Positions 1-6,970 are shown, numbered from the stretch's first letter. The stretch: DNA of 25,425 bases from an uncultured Sutterella sp. (GCA_905206345.1 CAJLGW010000014.1:1-25425); one strand, 5' to 3'. Made by a program: numbers and translations. Notes: a model not told the origin generated them from the letters alone.

Positions 1-23
1 AATCAAAGAGTTAAAAAAGAATT

Positions 24-56
24 AGGAGCACAATTGACATGGATCAACGTGCTCCT
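24..56. repeat. 8-bp inverted repeat beside the broken end of the autotransporter
   Basis: AGGAGCAC at 24-31 and its exact complement GTGCTCCT at 49-56 flank a 17-nt loop, and a TTGACA hexamer lies in the loop. It sits just before the point (in-frame TAG at 61-63) where the autotransporter reading frame is lost. It could be the scar of a rearrangement, or a chance hairpin. The window edge hides what lies to the left. Confidence 0.4.
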
Positions 57-63
57 GAACTAG

Positions 64-405
64 TTTGGCGGGAGTTTGGGCTACGACGTTGACGCTGTTC
101 ATAGCTTATTGGGTCGTATCGGTTTTGCTGCCGGTATGAAGTGCCCGAGCGACTTCGGTAATGTTTATGTCCGCGCTTCTGCCGTTCATGAATTCTTGGG
201 TGACTCTAAGATCACGGGTGTGAATGCAGCAGGTAACACGAACGTCTATGAAATTGACGGTAAGGACACGTGGTTTGAATACGGTATTGGTGCCAACTTC
301 AACATCACGAAGAGCACGTACATGTGGGCTGACGTTGAACGTACCACGGGCGGTGCTTTAGATGAAGACTGGCGTGCGACGGTGGGTGTTCGTTACGCTT
401 GGTAG
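64..405 (+). pseudogene. C-terminal end of an autotransporter beta-barrel, 5' part missing
   Basis: The frame reads the last strands of a type V secretion (autotransporter) barrel. A start such as FGGSLGYDVDAVHSLLGRI is followed by a strand like YVRASAVHEFLGD, a penultimate strand with TYMWADVERT, and a terminal strand ending VGVRYAW*. The final aromatic residue is the usual BamA-recognised C-terminal signal of outer-membrane barrels. About 113 residues remain; complete barrels are near 250-300 residues and follow a long passenger. An in-frame TAG at 61-63 closes the frame although the residues just after it still look like barrel. The 64 bases before it contain a small inverted repeat and no barrel homology I can see. 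The fragment has no ribosome binding site. It is therefore a truncated relic, or a cassette separated from its passenger by recombination. The family call is firm; the cause of truncation is not. Confidence 0.65.
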
Positions 406-434
406 GCTAGATAAGTTTCTTTAAAGAAACTCCA

Positions 435-480
435 AACAAAGTCCTGATGGGGAGAAATCTCTGTTGGGACTTTGTTTTTT
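435..480 (+). terminator. Intrinsic terminator after the autotransporter
   Basis: AACAAAGTCC (435-444) pairs perfectly with GGACTTTGTT (467-476), a 10-bp stem with a 22-nt loop, and the right arm runs into a T-tract ending at 480. It lies 30 bases after the autotransporter stop codon. Confidence 0.85.
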
Positions 481-585
481 CAATGTTGAAAAACAGCCTC
501 TATTGATCATTAAAAAATGAATGATAAAAGAGAGAAAATGAATCAAAGAGTTAACTATTGTTTGAAAATATTTATTAAAAATGGC

Positions 586-615
586 TCGACTTTTGATGCT
601 TTAATTGTGTATTAT
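586..615 (+). promoter_or_regulatory. Candidate sigma70 promoter
   Basis: TCGACT at 586-591 (4 of 6 to TTGACA) is followed after 18 bases by TATTAT at 610-615 (5 of 6 to TATAAT), in an AT-rich stretch. Transcription would begin near 622, at the start of a run of stable hairpins. No coding gene of normal size follows on this strand, so the promoter would drive an RNA or a short peptide. Motif-only call. Confidence 0.35.
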
Positions 616-621
616 TCGTGA

Positions 622-799
622 ACCACGAGATTGAACGCGACGGCATTCAAGTCTCCGCCCCGAACCCTTTTGGCCGCATCTTACAGGATCAAGTTTTAAA
701 AGATAACGGCGAAAGCCGCAGGGGTCCCCGCAAGGGGTGTTGAAACGACAAAGCCCAGTGCGCTAACACCGGGCCAAGTCAATCTTCAAGGAGATAAGT
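622..799 (+). other. Hairpin-rich stretch, candidate structured RNA or orphan leader
   Basis: Consecutive stems can be drawn. GAGA+TTGAA pairs with TTCAA+TCTC across 628-657 with one bulge. GGC-GAAA-GCC is a GNRA-capped hairpin. CCCC-GCAA-GGGG at 726-737 is a second GNRA-capped hairpin. GCCCAGTG (753-760) pairs with CACCGGGC (767-774). A good Shine-Dalgarno, AAGGAG, and an ATG at 800 follow. This could be the leader of a gene since lost, or a small RNA. The same stretch is also open as a 41-codon frame from a GTG at 618 to 743, which I cannot identify. I recognise no known riboswitch consensus. Confidence 0.3.
744..774 (-). terminator. Candidate terminator for the hydrolase gene
   Basis: Read on the minus strand, GCCCGGTG and CACTGGGC form an 8-bp stem (one G-T pair) around the loop TTAGCG, followed by a weak T-rich tail TTTGTCGTTT. 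It lies about 100 bases past the hydrolase stop. The same hairpin is also part of the structured plus-strand stretch, so its role is ambiguous. Confidence 0.45.
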
Positions 800-865
800 A
801 TGCTTGGAACCGTACTTTCCTCGCGAAAGATTATCTCACTGACAATCAACCCTCGTCAAAATTAA
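800..865 (+). CDS. Possible 21-residue peptide
   Basis: ATG at 800 follows AAGGAG with a 5-base spacer and opens a 21-codon frame ending TAA at 863-865; the peptide begins MLGTVLSSRK and ends NPRQN. It has no membrane segment and no run of one amino acid that would suggest an attenuation peptide. The ribosome binding site is the best support. It may equally be the first codons of a gene whose body has been lost, since the stretch after it leads straight into the 3' end of the convergent hydrolase gene. Function unknown. Confidence 0.25.
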   Translation: MLGTVLSSRKIISLTINPRQN

Positions 866-875
866 CGTTGGTCAA

Positions 876-1637
876 TCAATGAAAAACTCTCTTTAAAAAC
901 GCCACAATCATGGATTGTGCAGCGGGCAAATTAAAGAGGGTGTGCGGAGCACCGGGAAGCAACACCACCGTGCAGTCCGGATGATCCTTTAACGTACGAC
1001 TGGCGTTACCCAACGCTTCATCGTTATCCAAATAGCTATTAGCACGACTAAAGAACTTATCCGTTGCACTCATCACGTTAAGAACGGGGACGGTGTCGGG
1101 GATGTTTGTGCCGTGAGCAACAACGTGATAGTTGTCTTCGCAGCTCCAAGAAAAGACCATACGACCTTTTTCCACACCCGTTTCACACTTGGCTTCGCAA
1201 CGCGCCACCGTCACGCCACCTTCGCTAGTGCCAGCGATAACGTATTCACCGTTAAAAAACGGCAATTCATAAAGATGCTCAATCGCAAACTTTAATTCCA
1301 CTGCGCGCATTGCGTGAATCTTTTCATATGTTTCACGAGCCACGGGCGATGTGTACGTTAAGCGATCAGGCGTTGCCATTGAGTTGGGGGCAAAGAAAGC
1401 AAAACCTTCTTTAGCCAAAGCTCTGCCAAACTCTTTGACGGGTTCGGTGATGCCGGAGCTTCCGTGCATGAAGACCACGACAGGAACCTTTTTGGGCGAG
1501 CAGGGACGTTCACAGAATTGCCCTTCGTATTCGTTTTCAGGCAACACCACAAAGGCATCAATAAACGTGTCTTTGATTTGACGAGAGGTGAGCGTTTCAA
1601 CGCTGCCACTTGTCGTACCGGTTAATTCAATCGTCAT
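876..1637 (-). CDS. Alpha/beta hydrolase, dienelactone-hydrolase-like
   Basis: A 253-residue cytoplasmic hydrolase with no signal peptide. HGSSG (about residues 58-62) fits the oxyanion-hole loop. GTSEGG holds the nucleophile Ser138, Asp193 in SATDKF fits the acid, and His232 in GAPHTLF fits the catalytic base, so the triad is complete and in the right order. Substrate cannot be read from sequence; dienelactone hydrolase and acyl-peptidase-like relatives share this layout. The start was placed at 1637 because GAAGGTGA lies just upstream of that ATG; the frame is open 15 codons further, but those codons run through a terminator hairpin. The gene follows the decayed dcuC-type transporter, and that hairpin lies between the two, ending just before the hydrolase ribosome binding site. 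Its expression may therefore depend on read-through. Confidence 0.8.
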   Translation of the reverse strand: MTIELTGTTSGSVETLTSRQIKDTFIDAFVVLPENEYEGQFCERPCSPKKVPVVVFMHGSSGITEPVKEFGRALAKEGFAFFAPNSMATPDRLTYTSPVARETYEKIHAMRAVELKFAIEHLYELPFFNGEYVIAGTSEGGVTVARCEAKCETGVEKGRMVFSWSCEDNYHVVAHGTNIPDTVPVLNVMSATDKFFSRANSYLDNDEALGNASRTLKDHPDCTVVLLPGAPHTLFNLPAAQSMIVAFLKRVFH

Positions 1638-1650
1638 TTTTTCACCTTCA

Positions 1651-1676
1651 AAAAGAGGGGCGTTGCAGCCCCTCTT
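1651..1676 (-). terminator. Terminator-like hairpin abutting the hydrolase ribosome binding site
   Basis: On the minus strand AGAGGGGC and GCCCCTCT form a perfect 8-bp GC-rich stem with a 6-nt loop, followed at once by TTTTT. The Shine-Dalgarno of the hydrolase follows the T-tract immediately. It either ends the dcuC-type transcript or attenuates transcription into the hydrolase gene. Confidence 0.8.
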
Positions 1677-1688
1677 GATCAACCAATA

Positions 1689-2176
1689 TTAGAAGAACAA
1701 GCCTACGACAGTAAGCATGACAACAAAACCGACTAAGCAAGGAATTGCCGTACGCTTAACCATCGTTAAGGGGGTGACTTGAGCAAAGCCTGCCACAATA
1801 ATCACGACACCGGCAACCGGAGACATGGCTCGTAACATTTCAGCAGCCGAGTGCATCATTAACACCATGGAGATGCCGGCCGTGCCCATGGCTTGAGCAA
1901 CGTCAGGAACGATCGGCGCAAGGCTCGTGAAGCTTGCAACGCCAGAGCCCGTCAAAACGGTAATCACACCGATGATGATCGAAAGCACAACACCCATATA
2001 CTCGTTTCGCCGACACCCAAACCTTGAGCGGCGTTTAAGAAAGTCAACGATACCGACTTTTGAAGGCCCTTGGCAAAGAAGGCCGCGACAAAGATCTAGC
2101 CCACCGTGCTCGTTAAGATGCTACCCATGCCCTTAAACATGGCAAAAGACAATCGGAAGAATCGGGAAAAGGGCAT
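1689..2176 (-). pseudogene. Decayed DcuC-family C4-dicarboxylate transporter, C-terminal part
   Basis: The longest intact piece (about 102 codons, 1689-1997) reads as the last membrane spans of a DcuC-type anaerobic C4-dicarboxylate transporter, with GSGVASFTSLAPIVPDVA, MSPVAGVVIIVAGFAQVTPL and a C-terminal hydrophobic span. Upstream, the homology continues in other frames with multiple lesions. An in-frame TAG at 2096-2098 interrupts STVG*IFVAAFFAKGLQ. The frame must shift near 1996-2000 to join ETS to MGVVLS. It must shift again near a TTTT run to join FPILPIVF to AMFKGMG. The N-terminal two-thirds is absent: the sequence stops at the terminator of the upstream amidohydrolase. Family identity is confident, and so is its dead state. 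It would have imported or exchanged fumarate/succinate-type acids at the inner membrane. Confidence 0.8.
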
Positions 2177-2214
2177 AAAAATCCACCCGCACTTTTGCGA
2201 AAGTGGGGTGGATT
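2176..2214 (-). terminator. Intrinsic terminator of the M20 amidohydrolase gene
   Basis: AATCCACCC (2180-2188) pairs with GGGTGGATT (2206-2214), with an inner ACTTT/AAAGT stem. On the minus strand the hairpin ends in TTTTTAT. It lies 22 bases after the stop of the amidohydrolase gene. Confidence 0.85.
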
Positions 2215-2236
2215 GGTTAATAGGTTGAGTGCGAAG

Positions 2237-3424
2237 TTACTTTAAATAATCTTCCACAACCTTGGCAAAGACAGAAGCTCCCAATGCCAAGCAATTGTCA
2301 TTGAAGTCATAAGAAGAGTTGTGCAACAAGCACGGACCATCACCATGACCTTCTAAGCGATGGTCACCCGTTGTCCCCGCACCCACGAAGAAGAAGGCGC
2401 TGGGCACGCGTTCTGCGTATTCACAAAAGTCTTCCGAGGGCATCACAGCTTCTTGATCATAGATGATATCTTCGCCATAGATGGACTTTGCGGCGTTAAT
2501 GACGATGTCAGCTGCGGCCGGATTATTCTTGGTCGTCACCAGCAAGCGGTTAAATTCGAGTTCAGCTGTAGCGCCATATGCGGCAGCCGTATTTTTGACG
2601 ATTGCCTCCATGCGTTCAGCGACCAAGTCCGTCACTTTACTTGAGAACGTGCGAAGCGTACCTTCCATCAAAGCCGTGCCCGGCACTACGTTATAGGTGG
2701 AACCGGCTTCAATGTGGCAGACGGACATCACAGCCGTATCGGCCGGGCGCTTATTGCGCGTAATGATGCCTTGAAGGCCTTGATAGATTTGAGCCGCCAC
2801 AAAGATGGGGTCGACAGAAAGGTTAGGCATAGCGCCGTGAGAACCTTTACCCGTGACAACAATCTTGAAGAGGTTGCTTGAAGCCATCATGGCGTCGTGG
2901 TTGATACCAATGCGCATCTTGGGCGTTTCAGGCCAATTGTGGCAACCAAAGACATAGTCCACAGGGAACTTTTCCAACAAACCGTCAGCAATCATGGATT
3001 GAGCACCACGACCGCTTTCTTCTGCCGGTTGGAAGAAGAATAAGACCGTGCCGTCAAAATTCTTTGTTTCAGCCAAGTAGCGAGCAGCCATCAAAAGCGT
3101 CGTGATATGACCGTCGTGGCCGCAGGCGTGCATGACGCCCTTGTTGACAGAGGCGTGAGCAATTTGGTTGGCTTCTAAGATAGGAAGAGCGTCGATGTCA
3201 GCGCGAAGTGCAACGCGCTTTGAGCCCGTGCCGGACTTTAAAACGCCCACAACGCCCGTGCCGCCGATAGCGGTATGCACTTCAATGCCCCAACTTGTTA
3301 AGAGTTCTGCGATCTTTGCAGACGTTTCTTTTTCTTGGTGGCTTAATTCAGGGTGTTGGTGGAAATAACGACGAAGAGCAACAAACTCATCATTCATTTT
3401 TTGAATTTGTTCAATAGCGGGCAT
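2237..3424 (-). CDS. M20 family amidohydrolase (hippurate/N-acyl-amino-acid hydrolase type)
   Basis: A 395-residue cytoplasmic metal-dependent hydrolase of the HipO/AbgB/IAA-amino-acid-hydrolase group, which cleaves N-acyl groups from amino acids. HACGHDGH (99-106) carries the Cys and His metal ligands and PAEE (133-136) the catalytic Glu. His162 in GCHNWPE, GSHGAMP at the start of the dimerisation lid domain, and His368 in LLHNSSYDF complete the expected ligands. Length is normal for the family. The start at 3424 was chosen for AAAGGA upstream; the frame extends 13 codons further without a better site. It sits between a hibernation factor and a transporter relic and is bounded by terminators on both sides, so it is probably a single-gene transcript. 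Acyl and amino-acid preference cannot be read from the sequence. Confidence 0.9.
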   Translation of the reverse strand: MPAIEQIQKMNDEFVALRRYFHQHPELSHQEKETSAKIAELLTSWGIEVHTAIGGTGVVGVLKSGTGSKRVALRADIDALPILEANQIAHASVNKGVMHACGHDGHITTLLMAARYLAETKNFDGTVLFFFQPAEESGRGAQSMIADGLLEKFPVDYVFGCHNWPETPKMRIGINHDAMMASSNLFKIVVTGKGSHGAMPNLSVDPIFVAAQIYQGLQGIITRNKRPADTAVMSVCHIEAGSTYNVVPGTALMEGTLRTFSSKVTDLVAERMEAIVKNTAAAYGATAELEFNRLLVTTKNNPAAADIVINAAKSIYGEDIIYDQEAVMPSEDFCEYAERVPSAFFFVGAGTTGDHRLEGHGDGPCLLHNSSYDFNDNCLALGASVFAKVVEDYLK

Positions 3425-3466
3425 TTTGGCGTCCTTTAAATATGGAAAAATCAAACTAATCATAGA

Positions 3467-3501
3467 ATAAAAAATAGGGACCTACAATCAGTAGATCCCT
3501 A
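3467..3501 (-). terminator. Intrinsic terminator of the hibernation-factor gene
   Basis: TAGGGA (3475-3480) pairs with TCCCTA (3496-3501) and CTAC with GTAG inside, forming an almost continuous stem with a five-base loop. On the minus strand it is followed by TTTTTTAT. It ends the hpf-like transcript 17 bases past the stop codon. Confidence 0.85.
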
Positions 3502-3517
3502 CAGGTCTCAATGGAAA

Positions 3518-3823
3518 TTAATGACCGCGCAATTTTTCAGCAGCATCTTTCACATTGCGACGCAAAGTTTCAAACACTTCGTTGATCGCTTGCATCACAT
3601 CATTATGGGTACGGGAAACAACGAGGTCCTTACCGGAGGCAACGAGCGTAACGCGAACGGTGAATTCTCCCATCGTTTGGTGACCTTCTTGCGTCACGGT
3701 AGCGTGGCAAGGGCCTAAGTTATGGTCAAATTTACCCAATGCGGCGAGTTCTCTGGCGATTGCGGCTTCAACAGCTTCAGAACGATTGATACCATGGAAT
3801 GTAACTTGTAGTGCTTGTGCCAT
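3518..3823 (-). CDS. hpf: Short ribosome hibernation factor (HPF/RaiA, S30AE family)
   Basis: A 101-residue protein of the S30AE/sigma54-modulation family. It has the N-terminal strand LQVTFHGINRSEAVEAAI with the first long helix. A central pair of strands follows (CHATVTQEGHQ, EFTVRVTLVASGKDLVVS). The second helix is HNDVMQAINEVFETLRRNVKDAAEKLRG. The size fits the short form that binds the 30S decoding region and promotes 100S or inactive ribosomes; the long-form dimerisation domain is absent. The ribosome binding site AAAGGGG precedes the ATG. It is a single-gene unit with its own terminator. In many proteobacteria the homologue sits behind rpoN; that arrangement is not seen here. Whether it acts like HPF or like RaiA (YfiA) cannot be settled from sequence. 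Confidence 0.85.
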   Translation of the reverse strand: MAQALQVTFHGINRSEAVEAAIARELAALGKFDHNLGPCHATVTQEGHQTMGEFTVRVTLVASGKDLVVSRTHNDVMQAINEVFETLRRNVKDAAEKLRGH

Positions 3824-4146
3824 ATTAACCCCTTTCTTTATTGTGGTTATTGTTGTAAGCGATTAGAAGCGTTTCGTGCCTCTATGGTTATAGTGTATGC
3901 CAAACTGTGCGCGAAAGCTTGTTTTAAAACAAAGAAAGCGTAACTTTTTGAATCGCAATTTTTCAGGCAGATCAACGGTTTTTTGAAACATTCGTAAAAA
4001 AGGCGAAAATTAATTTTAAAATTCAAACATTTGATGAATAAACTCTGCTAATATCGCCCATCCGATGAAAAACGCCCCTTACTGAGAAAAGTGAAGGAAA
4101 GCGATCGGAATATTCGTCAATGATGATCTGGTTGGGCACGAAATAC

Positions 4147-4382
4147 GTCTGAGAACTTTACATTTCAGACTTCTTAAAGCTCCTTTGCGAGCCATCTAAC
4201 GCCCCTTTCTTCAAAGAGGAAGTAAGACAGTACTTTTGTGACTCGTCTTAAAAAATGCGGGGAAATGTGTCCCCGATGTAAGACCCTGCCCGTGAAAGGC
4301 TTCATTTTGAAGTCGGTTGCAGGAAGTAGAAAAAGAAAAACTTTCGGGTTCCGATCCCGACAATATCTCTCACAATAGAGAT
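4147..4382 (+). promoter_or_regulatory. Highly structured 5' leader of the Arg/Gly-rich protein gene
   Basis: The 580 bases between hpf and the next gene contain no gene, but the last 240 can fold into a row of hairpins: GTCTGA/TCAGAC within 4147-4171; TAAGAC/GTCTTA (4223-4228 with 4245-4250); CGGGGA/TCCCCG (4258-4263 with 4270-4275); CCTGC/GCAGG (4285-4289 with 4319-4323) enclosing a 7-bp stem at 4298-4314; TCGGG/CCCGA (4344-4348 with 4356-4360); and ATCTCT/AGAGAT (4365-4370 with 4377-4382). The ribosome binding site AGGA and the ATG follow directly. None of the hairpins ends in a T-tract. This suggests a long regulated leader, for example an autoregulatory or temperature-sensing one. Transcription start not located. 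Confidence 0.5.
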
Positions 4383-4404
4383 CTATCAATAGGAAAAAAT
4401 AATT

Positions 4405-5157
4405 ATGCGTAAGCCTTGGGAAGAAAGTGGTAGCCACCGCGATTTCGGTGACCGTGCTCCTCGTCGTTCTGATCGTCGTGACGATCGTGCTCCGTTTGAA
4501 CGCCGTAGCGACCGCCGTGATGACGGTTTGGGTCGTCGCGAAGGCGGTTTCGGTCGCCGTGAAGATGGCTTTGGTCGTCGTGAAGGTGGTTTCGGCCGCC
4601 GTGATGATCGCGGTGATCGTTCTGAACGCCGTGGTGGTTTTGGCGGTAGCCGCTTTGGTGGCGATCGCTTCGAAGGTCGTCGTGGTGACCGTGACGGTAA
4701 CCGCAGCTTCGGTGGCCGTCGTGATGGTGGTTTCCGCCGTCGTGACGATCGTCAAGAAAACGTCTTTGGCGTTCGTTCCGGTCCGCGCGCTCGCGCCGCT
4801 TCCATGAACCGCCGTGACAGCGCTCGTGCTTTTGACGCTACGAACGCTACGCGCAACGCCTTGGTGACGTTGGATGCTGATGTGGCACGCGTCTTTGGCT
4901 CTAGCGAAGCCGTGAACGCTGCTTTGCGTCAATTGATCGCTTTGGCCCAATTGATCGGCCCGCAAGCCATGGCTCAAGCCGCTAAGGAAGACGTGAGCGA
5001 AGTCGCCGCTGAAGAAGAAACGGTTGAAGAACAAAACGTTGAAGGCGTCGAAGCTGTTGAAGCTGAAGTTTCTGAAGTTGTTGCTGATGAAGCTCAAACC
5101 GAAGAAGCCGATGACGAAGACGAAGAATGGTTCGAAATCCCGACCGAAGCTAAGTAA
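4405..5157 (+). CDS. Arg/Gly-rich disordered protein with RHH-like core and acidic tail
   Basis: I do not recognise a named family. Three parts can be seen in 250 residues. Residues 1-131 are almost only R, G, D, F, E and S, with RGG/GFGRR repeats, strongly basic and disordered, of the type that binds RNA and can form condensates. Residues about 150-182 (VTLDADVARVFGSSEAVNAALRQLI) look like a small ribbon-helix-helix or BrnA-like fold: a beta strand, a helix, and a second helix starting VNAALR. Residues 194-245 are acidic and rich in Glu and Val, ending DDEDEEWFEI. The basic arm and acidic tail could pair within or between molecules. Start: ATG after AGGA; no other in-frame start nearby. A long folded leader precedes the gene and a strong terminator follows, so it is a single-gene unit. 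An RNA-binding or ribosome/RNA-chaperone role is inference. The long opposite-strand frame here is a codon-bias shadow. Confidence 0.8.
   Translation: MRKPWEESGSHRDFGDRAPRRSDRRDDRAPFERRSDRRDDGLGRREGGFGRREDGFGRREGGFGRRDDRGDRSERRGGFGGSRFGGDRFEGRRGDRDGNRSFGGRRDGGFRRRDDRQENVFGVRSGPRARAASMNRRDSARAFDATNATRNALVTLDADVARVFGSSEAVNAALRQLIALAQLIGPQAMAQAAKEDVSEVAAEEETVEEQNVEGVEAVEAEVSEVVADEAQTEEADDEDEEWFEIPTEAK
4525..4608 (+). repeat. Four tandem 21-bp coding repeats
   Basis: Codons 41-68 of the Arg/Gly-rich protein are four near-identical seven-residue units: GLGRREG, GFGRRED, GFGRREG, GFGRRDD. The DNA repeats at a 21-bp period, so unit number could change by slippage or recombination without a frameshift. 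Confidence 0.8.
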
Positions 5158-5182
5158 TCACACGACTATTTAGCTATACAAT

Positions 5183-5219
5183 AAAGGCACTTGCTAACAA
5201 AAAGGCAGGTGCCTTTTTT
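5183..5219 (+). terminator. Intrinsic terminator of the Arg/Gly-rich protein gene
   Basis: AAAGGCACTTGC (5183-5194) pairs with GCAGGTGCCTTT (one G-T pair), with a 10-nt loop and a six-T tail ending at 5219. Confidence 0.9.
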
Positions 5220-5239
5220 CATTGTCTAAAGGTCTCATT

Positions 5240-6970
5240 ATGTCGATTGCTTACGCCGTTGAACTCGCAAACCCCCATGCCCATCTTTTCCGTGTCACGC
5301 TGACGATCAGAAATCCCATGCCCGATGAGCAACTCTTGATGCTTCCCACTTGGATTCCAGGCAGTTACATGATCCGAGACATGGCAGCCGACATTGTGGA
5401 CATTCGTGCAACGTTGGGTGGCAGAGATGCCGTGCTCACAAAGATTGATAAAACCACGTGGCGTGTGGCAACGGAAGACGCCACGAAAACCCTTTGCGTG
5501 GAGTATGACGTTTTCGCCAAAGACTTGTCGGTGCGTTTGGCGTACTTTGACATGGATCGTGCATTTTTTAATCCGACAAGCCTTTGCTTGTGCCCGATCG
5601 GCTTAGAAAGTCAACCGATGACGATTGACATCAAGCCCGGTAACTACGACTTAACACAAAAGTGGAAAGTCGCCACGGCTCTGACGCCGACCAACGCGAA
5701 AAAACGTTGGAAGTACGGCACGTTTGAAGCACAAAACTATGATGAGTTGGCGGACAGCCCCTTTGAAGTCGCAGACTTTGACGTTTTAAGTTTCAAAGCG
5801 GGTGGTGCCGAACATCACATTGTGCTCTCGGGTCACCGTTTGCCCTTTGATGAAAAGCGCCTTGTCTCGGATGTGAAGAAAAACTGTGAAGCCACCATTG
5901 CGCTTTTTGAACCGAAAACCCGCAAGGCGCCTTTTAAGGATTATGTCTTTTTCTTAAATTTGGATGATCATCTCTATGGTGGCTTGGAGCATCGTGCGAG
6001 CACCGCTTTGATTGCGAGTTACTACGATTTGCCGCAAAAAGAGACCGGCAAAGATGATGTCGGTTACCAACATTTAGTGGGGCTTTTCACGCACGAGTAT
6101 TTCCATGCGTGGTGGGTAAAGCGCGTCAAACCCGCTGCCTTCGTTCCTTATGACTATCACGATGAAAACTACACGCGACTTCTTTGGGTCTTTGAAGGCT
6201 TTACGAGTTACTACGATGATGTTCTCTTAATGCGTACGCAAACGATTACAAAAGAAGCCTTTGCCAAGGGTATTGAGAAAGTGCTCAACCGCCATTTGTG
6301 GGCAGCGGGTCACTTGCACCAAAGTCTGTCAGAGAGCTCCTTTGATGCGTGGACGAAATACTATAAAACGATTGTGAACCGTCAAAACAGTGTCACGAGC
6401 TACTACGACAAGGGCGCATTGGTCGCACTTGCGCTAGATAGCCGTATTAAAGAAAAAACAAAGGGCGAAAAGAGCTTAGACGATGTGTTGCGTTTTGCGT
6501 GGGAGCAATACAAAGACGCAGGATGCGACTACGCAGGGCTTGATGAAGATGTGATGGAAGAGCTCATTTTTGATGCAACGGGCGTCAATGTTGGCGAAGA
6601 ATTAGCCAAGTGGGTGGACGCATGCCAAGAACCCGATTGGAAGAAGGCTTTTGCGGGGCTTGGAATGACGGTCACTAAAAAGCCTAACGACATTTTGGGC
6701 ACACAAGGCTTAGCGGTTAAAGGCGTTGAGACCGTGAAAGTAACGACCGTGATTGAAGACAGCACAGCACAAAAAGCGGGTTTAAGCGAAGGCGATTGGG
6801 TGGTCGCTATTGAAGACGTGCATGTCACAAGTGCCAACCTTGAAAAGCTTCTCAAAGCCTATGTGGGTAAAGAAGTCGACGTCCACGTCATTCGCAATGA
6901 ACTTTTAAAGAAGCTGGAACTCAAAGTGAAAGCACCTTTAAAAGACACATACGAATTAAGTTTTAAGTAG
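5240..6970 (+). CDS. M61 family metallopeptidase with C-terminal PDZ domain
   Basis: A 576-residue zinc peptidase of the M61 (glycyl aminopeptidase) family. An N-terminal beta-rich region begins with PTWIPGSYMIRD, a typical M61 signature. The catalytic domain has the zinc site HEYFH (His285, Glu286, His289) in THEYFHAWWVKRVKP, with Glu319 in FEGFTSYY as the third ligand. The last about 100 residues form a PDZ domain (GLAVKGV through SEGDWVVAIEDVHV). There is no signal peptide, so it is probably cytoplasmic, acting on N-terminal Gly/Ala residues of peptides by family analogy. The start at 5240 was preferred over an in-frame TTG at 5222 because AAAGGT lies at the right distance from the ATG. 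It lies 21 bases after a terminator and ends at its own hairpin, so it is monocistronic. Confidence 0.9.
   Translation: MSIAYAVELANPHAHLFRVTLTIRNPMPDEQLLMLPTWIPGSYMIRDMAADIVDIRATLGGRDAVLTKIDKTTWRVATEDATKTLCVEYDVFAKDLSVRLAYFDMDRAFFNPTSLCLCPIGLESQPMTIDIKPGNYDLTQKWKVATALTPTNAKKRWKYGTFEAQNYDELADSPFEVADFDVLSFKAGGAEHHIVLSGHRLPFDEKRLVSDVKKNCEATIALFEPKTRKAPFKDYVFFLNLDDHLYGGLEHRASTALIASYYDLPQKETGKDDVGYQHLVGLFTHEYFHAWWVKRVKPAAFVPYDYHDENYTRLLWVFEGFTSYYDDVLLMRTQTITKEAFAKGIEKVLNRHLWAAGHLHQSLSESSFDAWTKYYKTIVNRQNSVTSYYDKGALVALALDSRIKEKTKGEKSLDDVLRFAWEQYKDAGCDYAGLDEDVMEELIFDATGVNVGEELAKWVDACQEPDWKKAFAGLGMTVTKKPNDILGTQGLAVKGVETVKVTTVIEDSTAQKAGLSEGDWVVAIEDVHVTSANLEKLLKAYVGKEVDVHVIRNELLKKLELKVKAPLKDTYELSFK

Noticed and set aside
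4344..4360. tRNA T-arm-like stem-loop (TCGGG, 7-base loop, CCCGA)
   Set aside because: The loop lacks the conserved purine and A of a T-loop, and no acceptor or D arm can be paired around it.
4174..5097. 307-codon minus-strand frame rich in Thr, Ala and Val opposite the Arg/Gly-rich protein gene
   Set aside because: It is the complement of the biased codons (CGT, GAA, GGT) of the real gene, has no recognisable domain, and carries a strange Thr-repeat composition.
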